Source: a virus
Virus record (IMG/VR): IMGVR_UViG_3300038441_001119
Span: 1-64,000 of that record
Direction: 5' to 3' (one strand)
DNA length: 64,000 nucleotides
Below, piece after piece: positions 55,713 through 63,209 of this stretch (within the stretch, counting starts at the first letter, position 1; each line of letters opens with the position of its first letter). Both the position numbers and the translations under genes were made by a program. The notes beneath the pieces were generated by a model. That model saw only the letters and a list, made by a program, of their open reading frames with translations, did no database searches and had not been told where the DNA came from.

Positions 55713-56648
55713 TCATAGTCCTACGTCTTTGCATGCTGCCTCCAACTCCTTGTCGAAGTCGTAGGCTTTTTCAGTTTCAAGAAGGTCCGCGATGTTGTCC
55801 ACACGTGCCCCGGCATTCTTATAAGGAGGAAGTCCCTGCAGAATGTTGAGAGCAATGTGTGCGAAGATCTGAACGGAGTCCGTGTTGCGGTGACCCTTCA
55901 GTTTCGGTTCAGCGAACAATGCCTCCCAGAGAGTCTGTGTACTGGTGACATGCAGTCCCAGTCCCACTTTCTCAGCGGCATACAGACGAGTGATACCAAA
56001 GTCACGCAGACAGAGCAAATCCCAGAACGACGAGGACAGGGAGGTGCTCGCTACCTTGGGTTGAGGGAACACTGTCTTCTGTGTCAGCGCCCAGTAACCC
56101 AGCGGATCGCAGGTACCGATGTTCTTGATGTCATTGAGCTTGTCCACCGACCAGATGTGCTTGCCTGTAGCGTCACCAAGGTAAGGACCAAAGTTCAGCT
56201 TGAATTTGTGCTCATCCAGATGTAGGTAGATTTCGTTGTCCTCCACTTTGTGATTGAGGAGCATCAACTGTGCAAGTGTGGCAAGATTCTGGCGTTGTTT
56301 TTGAGTCATTGGGAAATACTGTAGTAAGTTTCGGGGTTCTTCTATCAGAGTCCAGTCCTTCCAGTCCTGCCAAGGGGTTGCAGGGTTGAATGTTCCTACT
56401 CCATCTTTTCGGTGGTACACCAGTCGACCTGAAGACAAGTCTTCACTGATGATGGGATACCTGTCATGCGGGCTAGCCTTGGTGACTACTCTGCATGCCC
56501 TTCCGTTGTGGTAGCGTGTACTTCCATTTTCGGAGGGGTGGTGGTTTGTTGAGTCTTCCGGCGGTTCAATTCTTTTTCGAAATAGACGGCTTTTTGACAG
56601 CTGCGTACTGCGAAAAAGCCTAATACGATTAAAGCTATCAATAGACAT
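55713..56648 (-). CDS. Unknown protein related to 57339-57821
   Basis: 311 residues from ATG 56646-56648. The first 50 codons overlap the upstream gene by 163 bases, and no ATG or GTG exists after the overlap until residue 114, so the overlap may be real or the start may be non-standard. The segment MTQKQRQNLATLAQL, CDPLGYWALT and WDLLCLRDFG parallels LDQKLNLLELADL, CDALGFWVYA and WAEILQREFG in 57339-57821, showing a shared domain. Confidence 0.6.
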   Translation of the reverse strand: MSIDSFNRIRLFRSTQLSKSRLFRKRIEPPEDSTNHHPSENGSTRYHNGRACRVVTKASPHDRYPIISEDLSSGRLVYHRKDGVGTFNPATPWQDWKDWTLIEEPRNLLQYFPMTQKQRQNLATLAQLMLLNHKVEDNEIYLHLDEHKFKLNFGPYLGDATGKHIWSVDKLNDIKNIGTCDPLGYWALTQKTVFPQPKVASTSLSSSFWDLLCLRDFGITRLYAAEKVGLGLHVTSTQTLWEALFAEPKLKGHRNTDSVQIFAHIALNILQGLPPYKNAGARVDNIADLLETEKAYDFDKELEAACKDVGL

Positions 56649-56722
56649 ATGATAAAGGATACGATGCGTGCTGCGACGTCGAACATGTCGTCGAGAAGTT
56701 TTCGAATGATGTCAGCGTCCAT
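56486..56722 (-). CDS. Single-span membrane protein
   Basis: 78 residues from ATG 56720-56722 (MDADIIRKLLDDMFD). One hydrophobic span (about 20-40), then a basic/Thr-rich tail in the cytoplasm or periplasm. The tail codons are overprinted by the next gene's start. Confidence 0.6.
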   Translation of the reverse strand: MDADIIRKLLDDMFDVAARIVSFIICLLIALIVLGFFAVRSCQKAVYFEKELNRRKTQQTTTPPKMEVHATTTEGHAE

Positions 56723-56858
56723 TGTACTTTTCGTAGGCTTTGCGTTCCAGTTTTCTGCCTGTATGCATACCAATACCGCAACCAAGAATGAACGAGGATA
56801 CAGCAATGAACAGCACAAGCAGGACAGCCTCTCGGGTGGATAGGATGTTGAGTTTCAT
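56712..56858 (-). CDS. 48-residue membrane peptide
   Basis: ATG 56856-56858 to TGA 56712-56714. One span (about 12-32) with Gly/Cys, then basic KLERKAYEKYNGR. ATGA overlaps on both sides support it. Confidence 0.6.
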   Translation of the reverse strand: MKLNILSTREAVLLVLFIAVSSFILGCGIGMHTGRKLERKAYEKYNGR

Positions 56859-57088
56859 TTATTCTTGTATTTCATGTCCGCGTACAAGCAGAGCAGAATG
56901 AAAAAGGGACCGAACAGGTAGAGCAGGATGTATAGCGTAAGCTTCAACCTCCTTACCGACCATTTGGATTTCATGGACATTGCGTCCAACCTGTGCGGCA
57001 TTCCGTTAACTGCTGCCATCACATGCGATCCACAGTATATGTTGAACAGCAGGTACAGGAGCAGTATTAGCGTTATGGTGTGGGACAT
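56855..57088 (-). CDS. Membrane protein, two spans
   Basis: 77 residues from ATG 57086-57088 (MSHTITLILLLYLLF). Hydrophobic segments at about 4-22 and 48-70, connected by a basic loop. Function unknown. Confidence 0.6.
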   Translation of the reverse strand: MSHTITLILLLYLLFNIYCGSHVMAAVNGMPHRLDAMSMKSKWSVRRLKLTLYILLYLFGPFFILLCLYADMKYKNK

Positions 57089-57342
57089 GGTTCGTTTTTC
57101 TTCAGGTGTTTGCGTGCCAATTGTTTCCAACCTTCTCCCCAAGTGCGCATACTTTTGAACGCTTCCCTGATGTTCTCCATTTCATCAGGGAGGTTCACCA
57201 GACTTGCATAGATGTCGCTGGTGCGTTCGTCCTCGATCTCCATGTTGTCGAGAGCAAACTCCAGCTTGTCTATAATGGCATCAATAGTAGGGCACTGGGG
57301 CGGAGGCTGTGCTTCGATATTATACTGATCTTCCGATGTCAT
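57073..57342 (-). CDS. Unknown acidic 89-residue protein
   Basis: ATG 57340-57342 (MTSEDQYNIEAQPPPQC). Acidic helices (IIDKLEFALDNMEIED) then a basic end (WKQLARKHLKKNEPCP). ATGA overlap with the upstream gene. Confidence 0.6.
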   Translation of the reverse strand: MTSEDQYNIEAQPPPQCPTIDAIIDKLEFALDNMEIEDERTSDIYASLVNLPDEMENIREAFKSMRTWGEGWKQLARKHLKKNEPCPTP

Positions 57343-57821
57343 TTCGGCTTGGCTTCCGAGGTTAACCTTGCTTGCAGACAATCCAACATGTCGTTGAGAT
57401 CCTCCACGTCGTAGGTCAGCTCACTATAGCACCCGTGCCTGAGCAACCAGTCGTCATACCATACGAAGGCGATCACTCTTCTAGTGAACTCACGGACTCC
57501 GTATTTGGGGTCATGAGCGAACATGTAGTAGTACGGTGTGTTCTTCTTAATGGATAACTGCACACCGAATTCACGCTGGAGGATCTCAGCCCAGTTGTCT
57601 TTTTCATGTTCCACACATTCAGGATGTGCATAAACCCAGAAGCCTAGGGCATCGCACTTGTCCGCGTTGGTCACATGAAACGGATAACTGATAGGCACAC
57701 CATTCTCGGAAGCAAACTCGGCAGGGCTGTATCCGAGGTCCCACCCTTCATGCATACAGTCAGTATGGTTCAGTACGAGATCCGCAAGTTCCAGTAGGTT
57801 AAGTTTTTGGTCGAGGGTCAT
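57339..57821 (-). CDS. Unknown protein, relative of 55713-56648
   Basis: 160 residues. The shared motifs CDALGFWVYAHPE and WAEILQREFGV are followed by a DPKYGVREFTRR segment resembling a small enzyme-like core, but no catalytic set is clear. Chosen start MTLDQKLNLLE. Confidence 0.6.
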   Translation of the reverse strand: MTLDQKLNLLELADLVLNHTDCMHEGWDLGYSPAEFASENGVPISYPFHVTNADKCDALGFWVYAHPECVEHEKDNWAEILQREFGVQLSIKKNTPYYYMFAHDPKYGVREFTRRVIAFVWYDDWLLRHGCYSELTYDVEDLNDMLDCLQARLTSEAKPK

Positions 57822-57840
57822 AGGGAGGTGCTGTAAATGG

Positions 57841-58215
57841 TTAATCGGATAACAGTTCGTCCCAGCCTTTGGGGCGGGATTTTTCTACCATCTTCAAACA
57901 AGGGGTACAGTGATTGAACCAAAAGATGCTAACCTGCTCGTTGACTCTTTTGAATTCGTTCGGATTATCCTTATCCTTTTCGATAGCAGCGGCTTCACCG
58001 GTGATTTCCTCTATGAAAGTCCAGAGCAGAAGCCTGTTCTCGTAGTTACCATTCTCCCGTGCCAGATCGTACAGCTTTGCGAATTTCTCGCGATGCTCCT
58101 TGGGGATGATGTACGTGTGAAGCTTTGGTGACGCAGGCTTCGGTTTCCTGAAGAAAAGCTTGGCCCAAAAGCCTTGCTTAATTACCGGGGGTGTTGTCGG
58201 GAGGGTGGTGTCCAT
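57841..58215 (-). CDS. Unknown protein, family with 58744-59139
   Basis: 124 residues. A Lys/Pro head, then LHTYIIPKEHREKFAKLYDL, a helical middle, NPNEFKRVNEQVSIFWFNH, and a C-terminal GWDELLSD. The same order of elements occurs in 58744-59139. Confidence 0.6.
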   Translation of the reverse strand: MDTTLPTTPPVIKQGFWAKLFFRKPKPASPKLHTYIIPKEHREKFAKLYDLARENGNYENRLLLWTFIEEITGEAAAIEKDKDNPNEFKRVNEQVSIFWFNHCTPCLKMVEKSRPKGWDELLSD

Positions 58216-58726
58216 CTGTTTCTGGGAGAGTAGGGACTTCAGGTACGTCTGGTCCTTTGAGATCCTGCAGTTCAGCTTTCAGTTTGTCCAAGGCGTCAGC
58301 CTGTTGCTTGTTAAGCTCAGCGGCCTTGTCGAGTTTTGCCTGCAGCTTCCTTTCGGATTCTGTCAGAGCTACGATTTTGTAATACCGCTGCGAGGATTCG
58401 TCTCTTGCAGCATCTCGCTCGCGTTCGATGGTGGCTATCTGCACTGCATTCCGAATCATCCTGTTGACCTCGCCCTGTGAAACACTAGTGCCTGCCTGAT
58501 CTGGAATCATTGCATCGCGAATCTTGACAATGTCACACGAGGCGTGGATAGCCTGAATGACTTGTTTGATCAGTTTGCACACGCAGAGGATGGCTACAAT
58601 ACCTACGCTATAAGGTACGATGATCTTCAGGAATTCCAGAACGATCCAGACGATTGCGAAGTCTTTGACTCCTTCGGCGGTACCTTGAACTACTTCAAGG
58701 ATCGTTTTCATTTTTGCGAAGTCCAT
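58178..58726 (-). CDS. Membrane-anchored coiled-coil protein
   Basis: 182 residues. Two spans near the N-terminus (about 24-42 and 44-62), then a long coiled coil (about 90-155, ESERKLQAKLDKAAELNKQQ) and a Pro/Asp tail. Layout suggests a membrane tether. Function unknown. Confidence 0.6.
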   Translation of the reverse strand: MDFAKMKTILEVVQGTAEGVKDFAIVWIVLEFLKIIVPYSVGIVAILCVCKLIKQVIQAIHASCDIVKIRDAMIPDQAGTSVSQGEVNRMIRNAVQIATIERERDAARDESSQRYYKIVALTESERKLQAKLDKAAELNKQQADALDKLKAELQDLKGPDVPEVPTLPETDGHHPPDNTPGN

Positions 58727-58743
58727 ATTGGGTAACGGTGAGA

Positions 58744-59139
58744 TTAGTCGATAAGTTCAACCCAGCCGGTTGGTGCGTCCACGACGCGCATAAAGATAGC
58801 CAGAGGTGCATTACATCCTTTGTAGTTTCTCTCACGCAAATAGAAGATACCGATAGGATCCGCAGGGTTCTTGCGATCCGCATTGATGATCTTCAGCAGG
58901 TAGGAGTTGAGGTTGATTACCGCCCTTTCGAAGTTGTGTGGAGTAATGTGCGAATGGTTCAGGTTACGTTCCATCGCATTCTTCTTATGTTCCTCCTGCG
59001 CCTTTCTTTCGATAAGCGAGGTTACTTCAGGGATGTGTTTCTCAGGGATGAGGTATGTCGCATGAGTTTTTGGTTTCACCTTGTCCTCCTCTTTCGGCGG
59101 AGTAGATGGGGGTCTACCGAACGCTAGTATGTTTATCAT
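58744..59139 (-). CDS. Unknown protein, paralogue of 57841-58215
   Basis: 131 residues. ATYLIPEKHIPEVTSLIERK, NPADPIGIFYLRE and the ending PTGWVELID correspond to elements of its neighbour. It begins after the hairpin at 59157, leader CCCCCAACAACATACAC. Confidence 0.6.
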   Translation of the reverse strand: MINILAFGRPPSTPPKEEDKVKPKTHATYLIPEKHIPEVTSLIERKAQEEHKKNAMERNLNHSHITPHNFERAVINLNSYLLKIINADRKNPADPIGIFYLRERNYKGCNAPLAIFMRVVDAPTGWVELID

Positions 59140-59156
59140 GTGTATGTTGTTGGGGG

Positions 59157-59205
59157 TAAAAACAATTCAGGGGAACCGGCATGCATTGCAGTACCGGTTC
59201 CCCTT
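59157..59205 (-). terminator. Terminator between promoter and gene
   Basis: Stem AGGGGAACCGG...CCGGTTCCCCT followed by GAATTGTTTTT. It lies downstream of the promoter at 59248, so transcripts from that promoter meet it before the gene. Confidence 0.8.
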
Positions 59206-59247
59206 AGGAATTAATCACCAATTTCTTGTAGACAACTGTGTTACCTA

Positions 59248-59263
59248 CAAGATTATATAACTC
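59248..59263 (-). promoter_or_regulatory. Phage promoter, GNGYTATATA-NN-CTTG family
   Basis: GAGTTATATAATCTTG; the transcript 5' end pairs TCTTGTAG with CTACAAGA (8 bp). Confidence 0.72.
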
Positions 59264-59283
59264 AAACCACCCTCTGGTTGCTA

Positions 59284-59535
59284 TTACTTCTTAACCACCT
59301 TGGAGAGAGTCCCTTCGCCATCATCTTTATATTCTTGTAGAGGGACGAACTCGACCTTGGGAAAAAGCTTCTTGTAATTCTTAGCTTCAGGAGTCTTATC
59401 CGTGAAGGTGCAGGTCTGTTGACCATCTTGGAAAAAGACAATACCGACCTTACCATCCATATCCACCAGTTCAATGAAACGAAACTCGGGAGGCAGTTGG
59501 ATGTAATCGCCGTTTGTCTTTCTTAGTCTGATCAA
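59284..59535 (-). CDS. Unknown 83-residue protein
   Basis: Beta-rich small protein: LPPEFRFIELVDMDGKVGIV and FFQDGQQTCTFTDKT, then a basic end. ATGA overlap with the upstream gene (59532). May accompany the Gln/Pro-rich gene before it. Confidence 0.6.
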   Translation of the reverse strand: MIRLRKTNGDYIQLPPEFRFIELVDMDGKVGIVFFQDGQQTCTFTDKTPEAKNYKKLFPKVEFVPLQEYKDDGEGTLSKVVKK

Positions 59536-60071
59536 AATGCCTGCATTTGTTGATTCATCTCCTGATCCTTAAGGAAGGACTGAACCACACGGGTTACTTG
59601 TTCGAAGTCCTGCTCAAGAGCTTCAATGCGAGCTTGCAACTCTTGGTTGCCCTCTTCCTTCTCTTGCTGCAGTTGATCGAATCCTGCCTTAAGCTCTTCT
59701 ATATGTCCAGAGATTTCCTCAACTGCTTGTGCCACTTCTTGAATCACCTGTACGAGCTGTGCGAGATCTTCTTCGCTGACCCCTGAGACCATAGGATCGC
59801 CACCGCCCTGTGGGGGAGGCCCTGCAGGAGCGCCCTGAGGAGGAGCACCTCCCATCATAGCAGGGTCCATGGGTTGTCCAGTGGCTGGATCAATTGGCAT
59901 GCCTGTAGCAGGATCCACTGGAGGACCACCAGCAGGAGCACCCTGAGGAGGAGCGCCTCCCGGGGGCATGCCGCCACCCGGAGGAACCATGGGCTGGAAT
60001 GCCTTCTTGACAATCAATTCCTTCAGTTCCTTCATGGCGCTGATGCTATCTTCAATTTGTTTCCTATCCAT
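59532..60071 (-). CDS. Pro/Gly-rich coiled-coil protein
   Basis: 179 residues. Residues about 28-90 are repeats of Pro/Gly/Ala/Met (PPGGAPPQGAP, DPATGMPIDPATG), then an acidic helical coil (about 98-165). Such proteins often sit next to portal or scaffold genes. The C-terminus of the RNAP beta' protein just upstream is also Pro/Met/Gly-rich, so the two may be related by virion packaging. Confidence 0.6.
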   Translation of the reverse strand: MDRKQIEDSISAMKELKELIVKKAFQPMVPPGGGMPPGGAPPQGAPAGGPPVDPATGMPIDPATGQPMDPAMMGGAPPQGAPAGPPPQGGGDPMVSGVSEEDLAQLVQVIQEVAQAVEEISGHIEELKAGFDQLQQEKEEGNQELQARIEALEQDFEQVTRVVQSFLKDQEMNQQMQAF

Positions 60072-60130
60072 AGGGCGACTTCTAAGTAGTTTACATTTTT
60101 TTAACTACTGTGTCACGGGTTTATGATAGG

Positions 60131-60160
60131 TAAAGAAAAGGGACCCAGTAGGTCCCTTTT
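60131..60160 (-). terminator. Intrinsic terminator
   Basis: Stem AAAAGGGACC-TACTG-GGTCCCTTTT followed by CTTTACC. Confidence 0.85.
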
Positions 60161-60164
60161 CGTT

Positions 60165-60581
60165 TCAATTGGCTACAGCCGCTACCTGAGGTTTATGTTC
60201 CTTCAGATATCCCTCGATGTAGCTCGGGTAATGTATTGGGTTCGCGATAGGCTGAACTTCTGCGTTCAAATATGACACGAAGAAGCGTTGCCCGTTGCGA
60301 GGATCGTCAGCAGTGAGTAGCAGAAATCCAGTTCTCTTTTCGTACTGGACGTAGTGCTTATTTCCGATCTCATCGACCGTTGTGGAATACAATGTATCCA
60401 AGGTCTCACACTTATTTGGAATAAATGTACTGGGACCGACCGGATGTTTGATAGTGTACGTGAAGTACTCGTTCTTGGCTTTCTCTTCGGCGTTCGATAC
60501 GTGAAGGATCAGCTTGACGGTTCCGAAGACCGTAGCAAGTCCTAGAAAAATCAAAAAGGCGAATGATTTATTTGAGTTCAT
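60165..60581 (-). CDS. Membrane-anchored protein with outer domain
   Basis: 138 residues. One N-terminal span (about 8-26), then a soluble domain with beta strands and Tyr/Pro-rich C-terminal part. Probably exposed to the periplasm. Transcribed from the promoter at 60607. Confidence 0.6.
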   Translation of the reverse strand: MNSNKSFAFLIFLGLATVFGTVKLILHVSNAEEKAKNEYFTYTIKHPVGPSTFIPNKCETLDTLYSTTVDEIGNKHYVQYEKRTGFLLLTADDPRNGQRFFVSYLNAEVQPIANPIHYPSYIEGYLKEHKPQVAAVAN

Positions 60582-60606
60582 AGCTTTGTGTTGAATAGGG
60601 GTTACT

Positions 60607-60621
60607 CAAAGCTATATACCC
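60607..60621 (-). promoter_or_regulatory. Phage promoter, variant
   Basis: GGGTATATAGCTTTG on the minus strand. The 5' end of the RNA can pair AGCTTTG with CAAAGCT (7 bp), with the gene's ATG two bases after the stem. Confidence 0.62.
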
Positions 60622-60623
60622 TG

Positions 60624-61844
60624 TTATACCGGATTATTGCCTATTTGAGGACCTTGTACTGGAGCAGGGACTGGCATACCTCCCATAGGAGCAGGAGGCA
60701 TCATAGGAGGAGGTCCGATCTCAACGTTATCCGACAGTCTTACCTTCTTGTCTCTGATGGCTTGCATAGCTGTAGCCTCGTCAGGGAAGTAGTGGGTCTC
60801 CTTGGCAGGACGTTGGTGCGCGGAGTACAGCCCAAGGATCTGCTCGTGCTTCAGTGCGGGAACAATCTTGTCAGCTTCCTTGATGGAGTAAACCATCTTG
60901 GAAGGCATAAGGATGTCCTTGGCCTCATCCACAGACTCCTTCATGGAAGGAACGTGGATGTTCAGAGTATCACCGTCGTGGTCAAGGTTAAGGCCAGTGG
61001 ACACATATGGATTGGTAGCAACGTTGTCTCCGTCGATTAGTTTTGGCCATCCTGCAAGGACGTTGTACTTGTGCCACGCTGGAGCGCGAGAGTAGATAAC
61101 AGGACGCTCAGTTACTTCCCGGTCCAGTGCTTTCTTGGCGAAGTCCGTACGCTTGGAAACGTGCTCAAGGGCAGACAGGGAACTCATACCTGACTGCACA
61201 AGGCGGCGTTGGATATATGGGCCGTACACCTTCCATGCCATGTCAATAGGGATACCGATCTGATCCATGTCGAGATCTGGATTAGCGGTAGCAACGCCAC
61301 GTCCGACAGAGTCCATTGTCTTGGAGAATAGACGGCGATGAAATATAGAGTGCTTGGGACCAGCTCCTTTTCCAATGAGATGGTCCAGGAAGCCGCTGAC
61401 ACCGCGTTGTTTTGTCTTAGGGTTGACGGCCTCGCCATACCCATAAACAGCTTTAGCAGCGTTGTAGAGTTGGTATGCAGCATCTTTGGAGCCTTCTTCT
61501 CCAACCTCACCCTTGAGATCATTGTAGACTCCCTTGTAGTTGATCAGGTCCTTGTACAGCTCGTTTGCGTCACCGGGCATGAAGGTGTCGCCTGTGATGG
61601 AGAACGGTCTGAAGACAGGGGGAATGACTGGTACCTTGGAGATGGTCAGGTCAGCAGGCGCAATCTCATTCTTGCGCAAACCCGCAATGACGTTGAGGAT
61701 CTTGACGGCAGGTCCGCGCTTGGTCTTCTTGCCTGTAGCCAGATCATCCCTAGCTTGTTTCTCCAGAGCGTCAATGTCGACTTCCTGCAATGCCTTGTAG
61801 ATGGCCATTGGTCCGGTTCCATAACGTCTTTCTTCCTGCTGCAT
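60624..61844 (-). CDS. RNA polymerase beta' subunit, active-site part
   Basis: 406 residues. VPVIPPVFRPF (cf. VLPPDLRPM), RPVIYSRAPAWHKYNVLAGW (cf. RPPVLLNRAPTLHRLGIQAF) and LNLDHDGDTLNIHVP (cf. FNADFDGDQMAVHVP) match the double-psi barrel of bacterial beta'. Asp288, Asp290 and Asp292 are the Mg-binding residues. The protein ends soon after, with a Pro/Met-rich tail, so the rest of beta' is encoded elsewhere (4721-8137). The clamp and zinc domain normally before this part are absent. Confidence 0.9.
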   Translation of the reverse strand: MQQEERRYGTGPMAIYKALQEVDIDALEKQARDDLATGKKTKRGPAVKILNVIAGLRKNEIAPADLTISKVPVIPPVFRPFSITGDTFMPGDANELYKDLINYKGVYNDLKGEVGEEGSKDAAYQLYNAAKAVYGYGEAVNPKTKQRGVSGFLDHLIGKGAGPKHSIFHRRLFSKTMDSVGRGVATANPDLDMDQIGIPIDMAWKVYGPYIQRRLVQSGMSSLSALEHVSKRTDFAKKALDREVTERPVIYSRAPAWHKYNVLAGWPKLIDGDNVATNPYVSTGLNLDHDGDTLNIHVPSMKESVDEAKDILMPSKMVYSIKEADKIVPALKHEQILGLYSAHQRPAKETHYFPDEATAMQAIRDKKVRLSDNVEIGPPPMMPPAPMGGMPVPAPVQGPQIGNNPV

Positions 61845-61879
61845 TCCTTGTATTGTAATGCATACAGGGTTCTATTACA

Positions 61880-61915
61880 TAAAAAAATAGCGCCCCTTTT
61901 GAGGGCGCTATTTTT
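61880..61915 (-). terminator. Intrinsic terminator
   Basis: Stem AAAAATAGCGCCC-TCAAAAG-GGGCGCTATTTTT. A strong intrinsic terminator that isolates the RNAP gene from the upstream operon. Confidence 0.92.
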
Positions 61916-62157
61916 CAAACCTTACCTAGTTCTTCGTCTAGTAGTTTCTGGTAATGGGCTATTTGTTTCTCGATACCGGGATACGGACAGTGCTGGAAAT
62001 GACCGTCGTAACTAAGGGCTGGGGCGGATTTACCACACCCTGCACACATATAGTAAGGGTTACCTCCTCCTATAGGTACATCCTCCCTTATCTTTCCTCG
62101 GAGAGTATTTATCCTGTTCTGTAAACGTACAGCCCGGGGAATGTGGTTATCCTTCAT
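61915..62157 (-). CDS. Zinc-finger-like protein
   Basis: 80 residues from ATG 62155-62157 (MKDNHIPRAV). CAGC, then HFQHC forms a likely C2H2/C3H zinc site between two helices. Last gene of an operon, ending at the terminator. Confidence 0.6.
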   Translation of the reverse strand: MKDNHIPRAVRLQNRINTLRGKIREDVPIGGGNPYYMCAGCGKSAPALSYDGHFQHCPYPGIEKQIAHYQKLLDEELGKV

Positions 62158-62342
62158 TGTAACCATAATTTGATTAGCCGTACGGAAGCCGCCACCACCA
62201 CAAGCAATCCTATATGAAACATGAATGCGGCAAAGAAATCCACCACTGCTGTAAGCCTGTCAGTATGCGGTCGTCCTTTGTATCCTTTGAAAACCAGAGC
62301 AGGCAGTATCAGGCGTCGGTAAATATTTGGAAAGTCTTTCAT
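62154..62342 (-). CDS. Small membrane protein
   Basis: 62 residues with a basic N-terminal half (MKDFPNIYRRLILPALVFKG) and a span (about 35-57). ATGA overlaps with both neighbours. Confidence 0.55.
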   Translation of the reverse strand: MKDFPNIYRRLILPALVFKGYKGRPHTDRLTAVVDFFAAFMFHIGLLVVVAASVRLIKLWLQ

Positions 62343-62635
62343 GCGGCGTAAGTGGGTACGAGTCTGGATATCAGTATCAAGCCTTTGGGTCCTCTGATAA
62401 TAAGTTCATCAGGCAGGGACAGCTCAAACAGTTGCCTCATATGCAGATACCATTTGGTGGTCTCTTCGTTGCTCTTGTTACTGAAGGGTGTTATCCCTAC
62501 CATCACCATCTGAGCTGCGTTCATTTCGCTCCACTGCTCTTTGGCCTTCTGCTGTACATGCTGACGTAGGGCAGTCAAGTCGTACACAGGGATTGACGAA
62601 TCAGGGCCTATGGGGATAGGTTTTTCAGTGGGCAC
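62339..62635 (-). CDS. Unknown 98-residue protein
   Basis: Short alpha/beta protein with PIPIGPDSSIPVYDLTALRQ and a conserved-looking core MNAAQMVMVGITPFSNKSN. Overlaps its neighbours at both ends, so it belongs to this operon. Confidence 0.55.
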   Translation of the reverse strand: MPTEKPIPIGPDSSIPVYDLTALRQHVQQKAKEQWSEMNAAQMVMVGITPFSNKSNEETTKWYLHMRQLFELSLPDELIIRGPKGLILISRLVPTYAA

Positions 62636-62891
62636 AGCGTTTGGATGAGGGTTGAGGTAAATTTCTCCATTCTTTGTAGGAAAGGTTACCGGGGTTACCT
62701 GTGTGCTTTGTCCAAGCCTCGTATCGTTCCACGTCCCACTTGGTTACCTTCAGGTAATAGGCGTACGGGACAACAGTAATGAGGATGAAGACTTCAATAG
62801 CCAATATGATCTTCAGCTTGGTCAGAGGATCCATTGATTTCTTGTTTTTACCTGCAGCCAATTTCTGACAGTGTACGCAGTTGTCTTTCAT
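62625..62891 (-). CDS. Single-span membrane protein
   Basis: 88 residues from ATG 62889-62891 (MKDNCVHCQKLAAGK). A CxxC pair, then a span (about 28-50) and a basic/aromatic tail. ATGA overlap with the upstream gene. Confidence 0.6.
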   Translation of the reverse strand: MKDNCVHCQKLAAGKNKKSMDPLTKLKIILAIEVFILITVVPYAYYLKVTKWDVERYEAWTKHTGNPGNLSYKEWRNLPQPSSKRCAH

Positions 62892-63145
62892 TTCTGTGGT
62901 CTCTTTGTGACTTTGACGTGGTGATTGCAGGTGTGCCTGACGAGGGCGAATGCTTTGCGGAGCGAGTCTGCAAATCCATCTGCGGCTTCCCTTGTCGTAA
63001 AGGCTTCCACTTCTGGTTGTATGTCGAACGACATCTCTCCATGACGGGAGGTCCACTCGACATAGAATAGATCGATAGCATCGACTTCCTTGGTGTTATT
63101 GGTTTCAGGGACGGTTAGTTTTTTGAATCTGAAGAATCGGAACAT
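62888..63145 (-). CDS. Unknown 85-residue protein
   Basis: Basic start (MFRFFRFKKLTVPETNN), then beta-rich acidic part (VDAIDLFYVEWTSRHGEMSF) and a helix. Heads an operon just after the terminator at 63162. No TATATA promoter nearby. Confidence 0.55.
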   Translation of the reverse strand: MFRFFRFKKLTVPETNNTKEVDAIDLFYVEWTSRHGEMSFDIQPEVEAFTTREAADGFADSLRKAFALVRHTCNHHVKVTKRPQK

Positions 63146-63161
63146 GGTGTGAATTGAGAGT

Positions 63162-63200
63162 TAAAAGAAAAAGGGAAGGGACCCTCACGAGTCCCTTCCC
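63162..63200 (-). terminator. Intrinsic terminator
   Basis: Stem GGGAAGGGAC/GTCCCTTCCC (with the bulge GGACTCGTGAGGGT between) followed by TTTTTCTTTTAAC. Confidence 0.88.
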
Positions 63201-63209
63201 ACAAAAACG

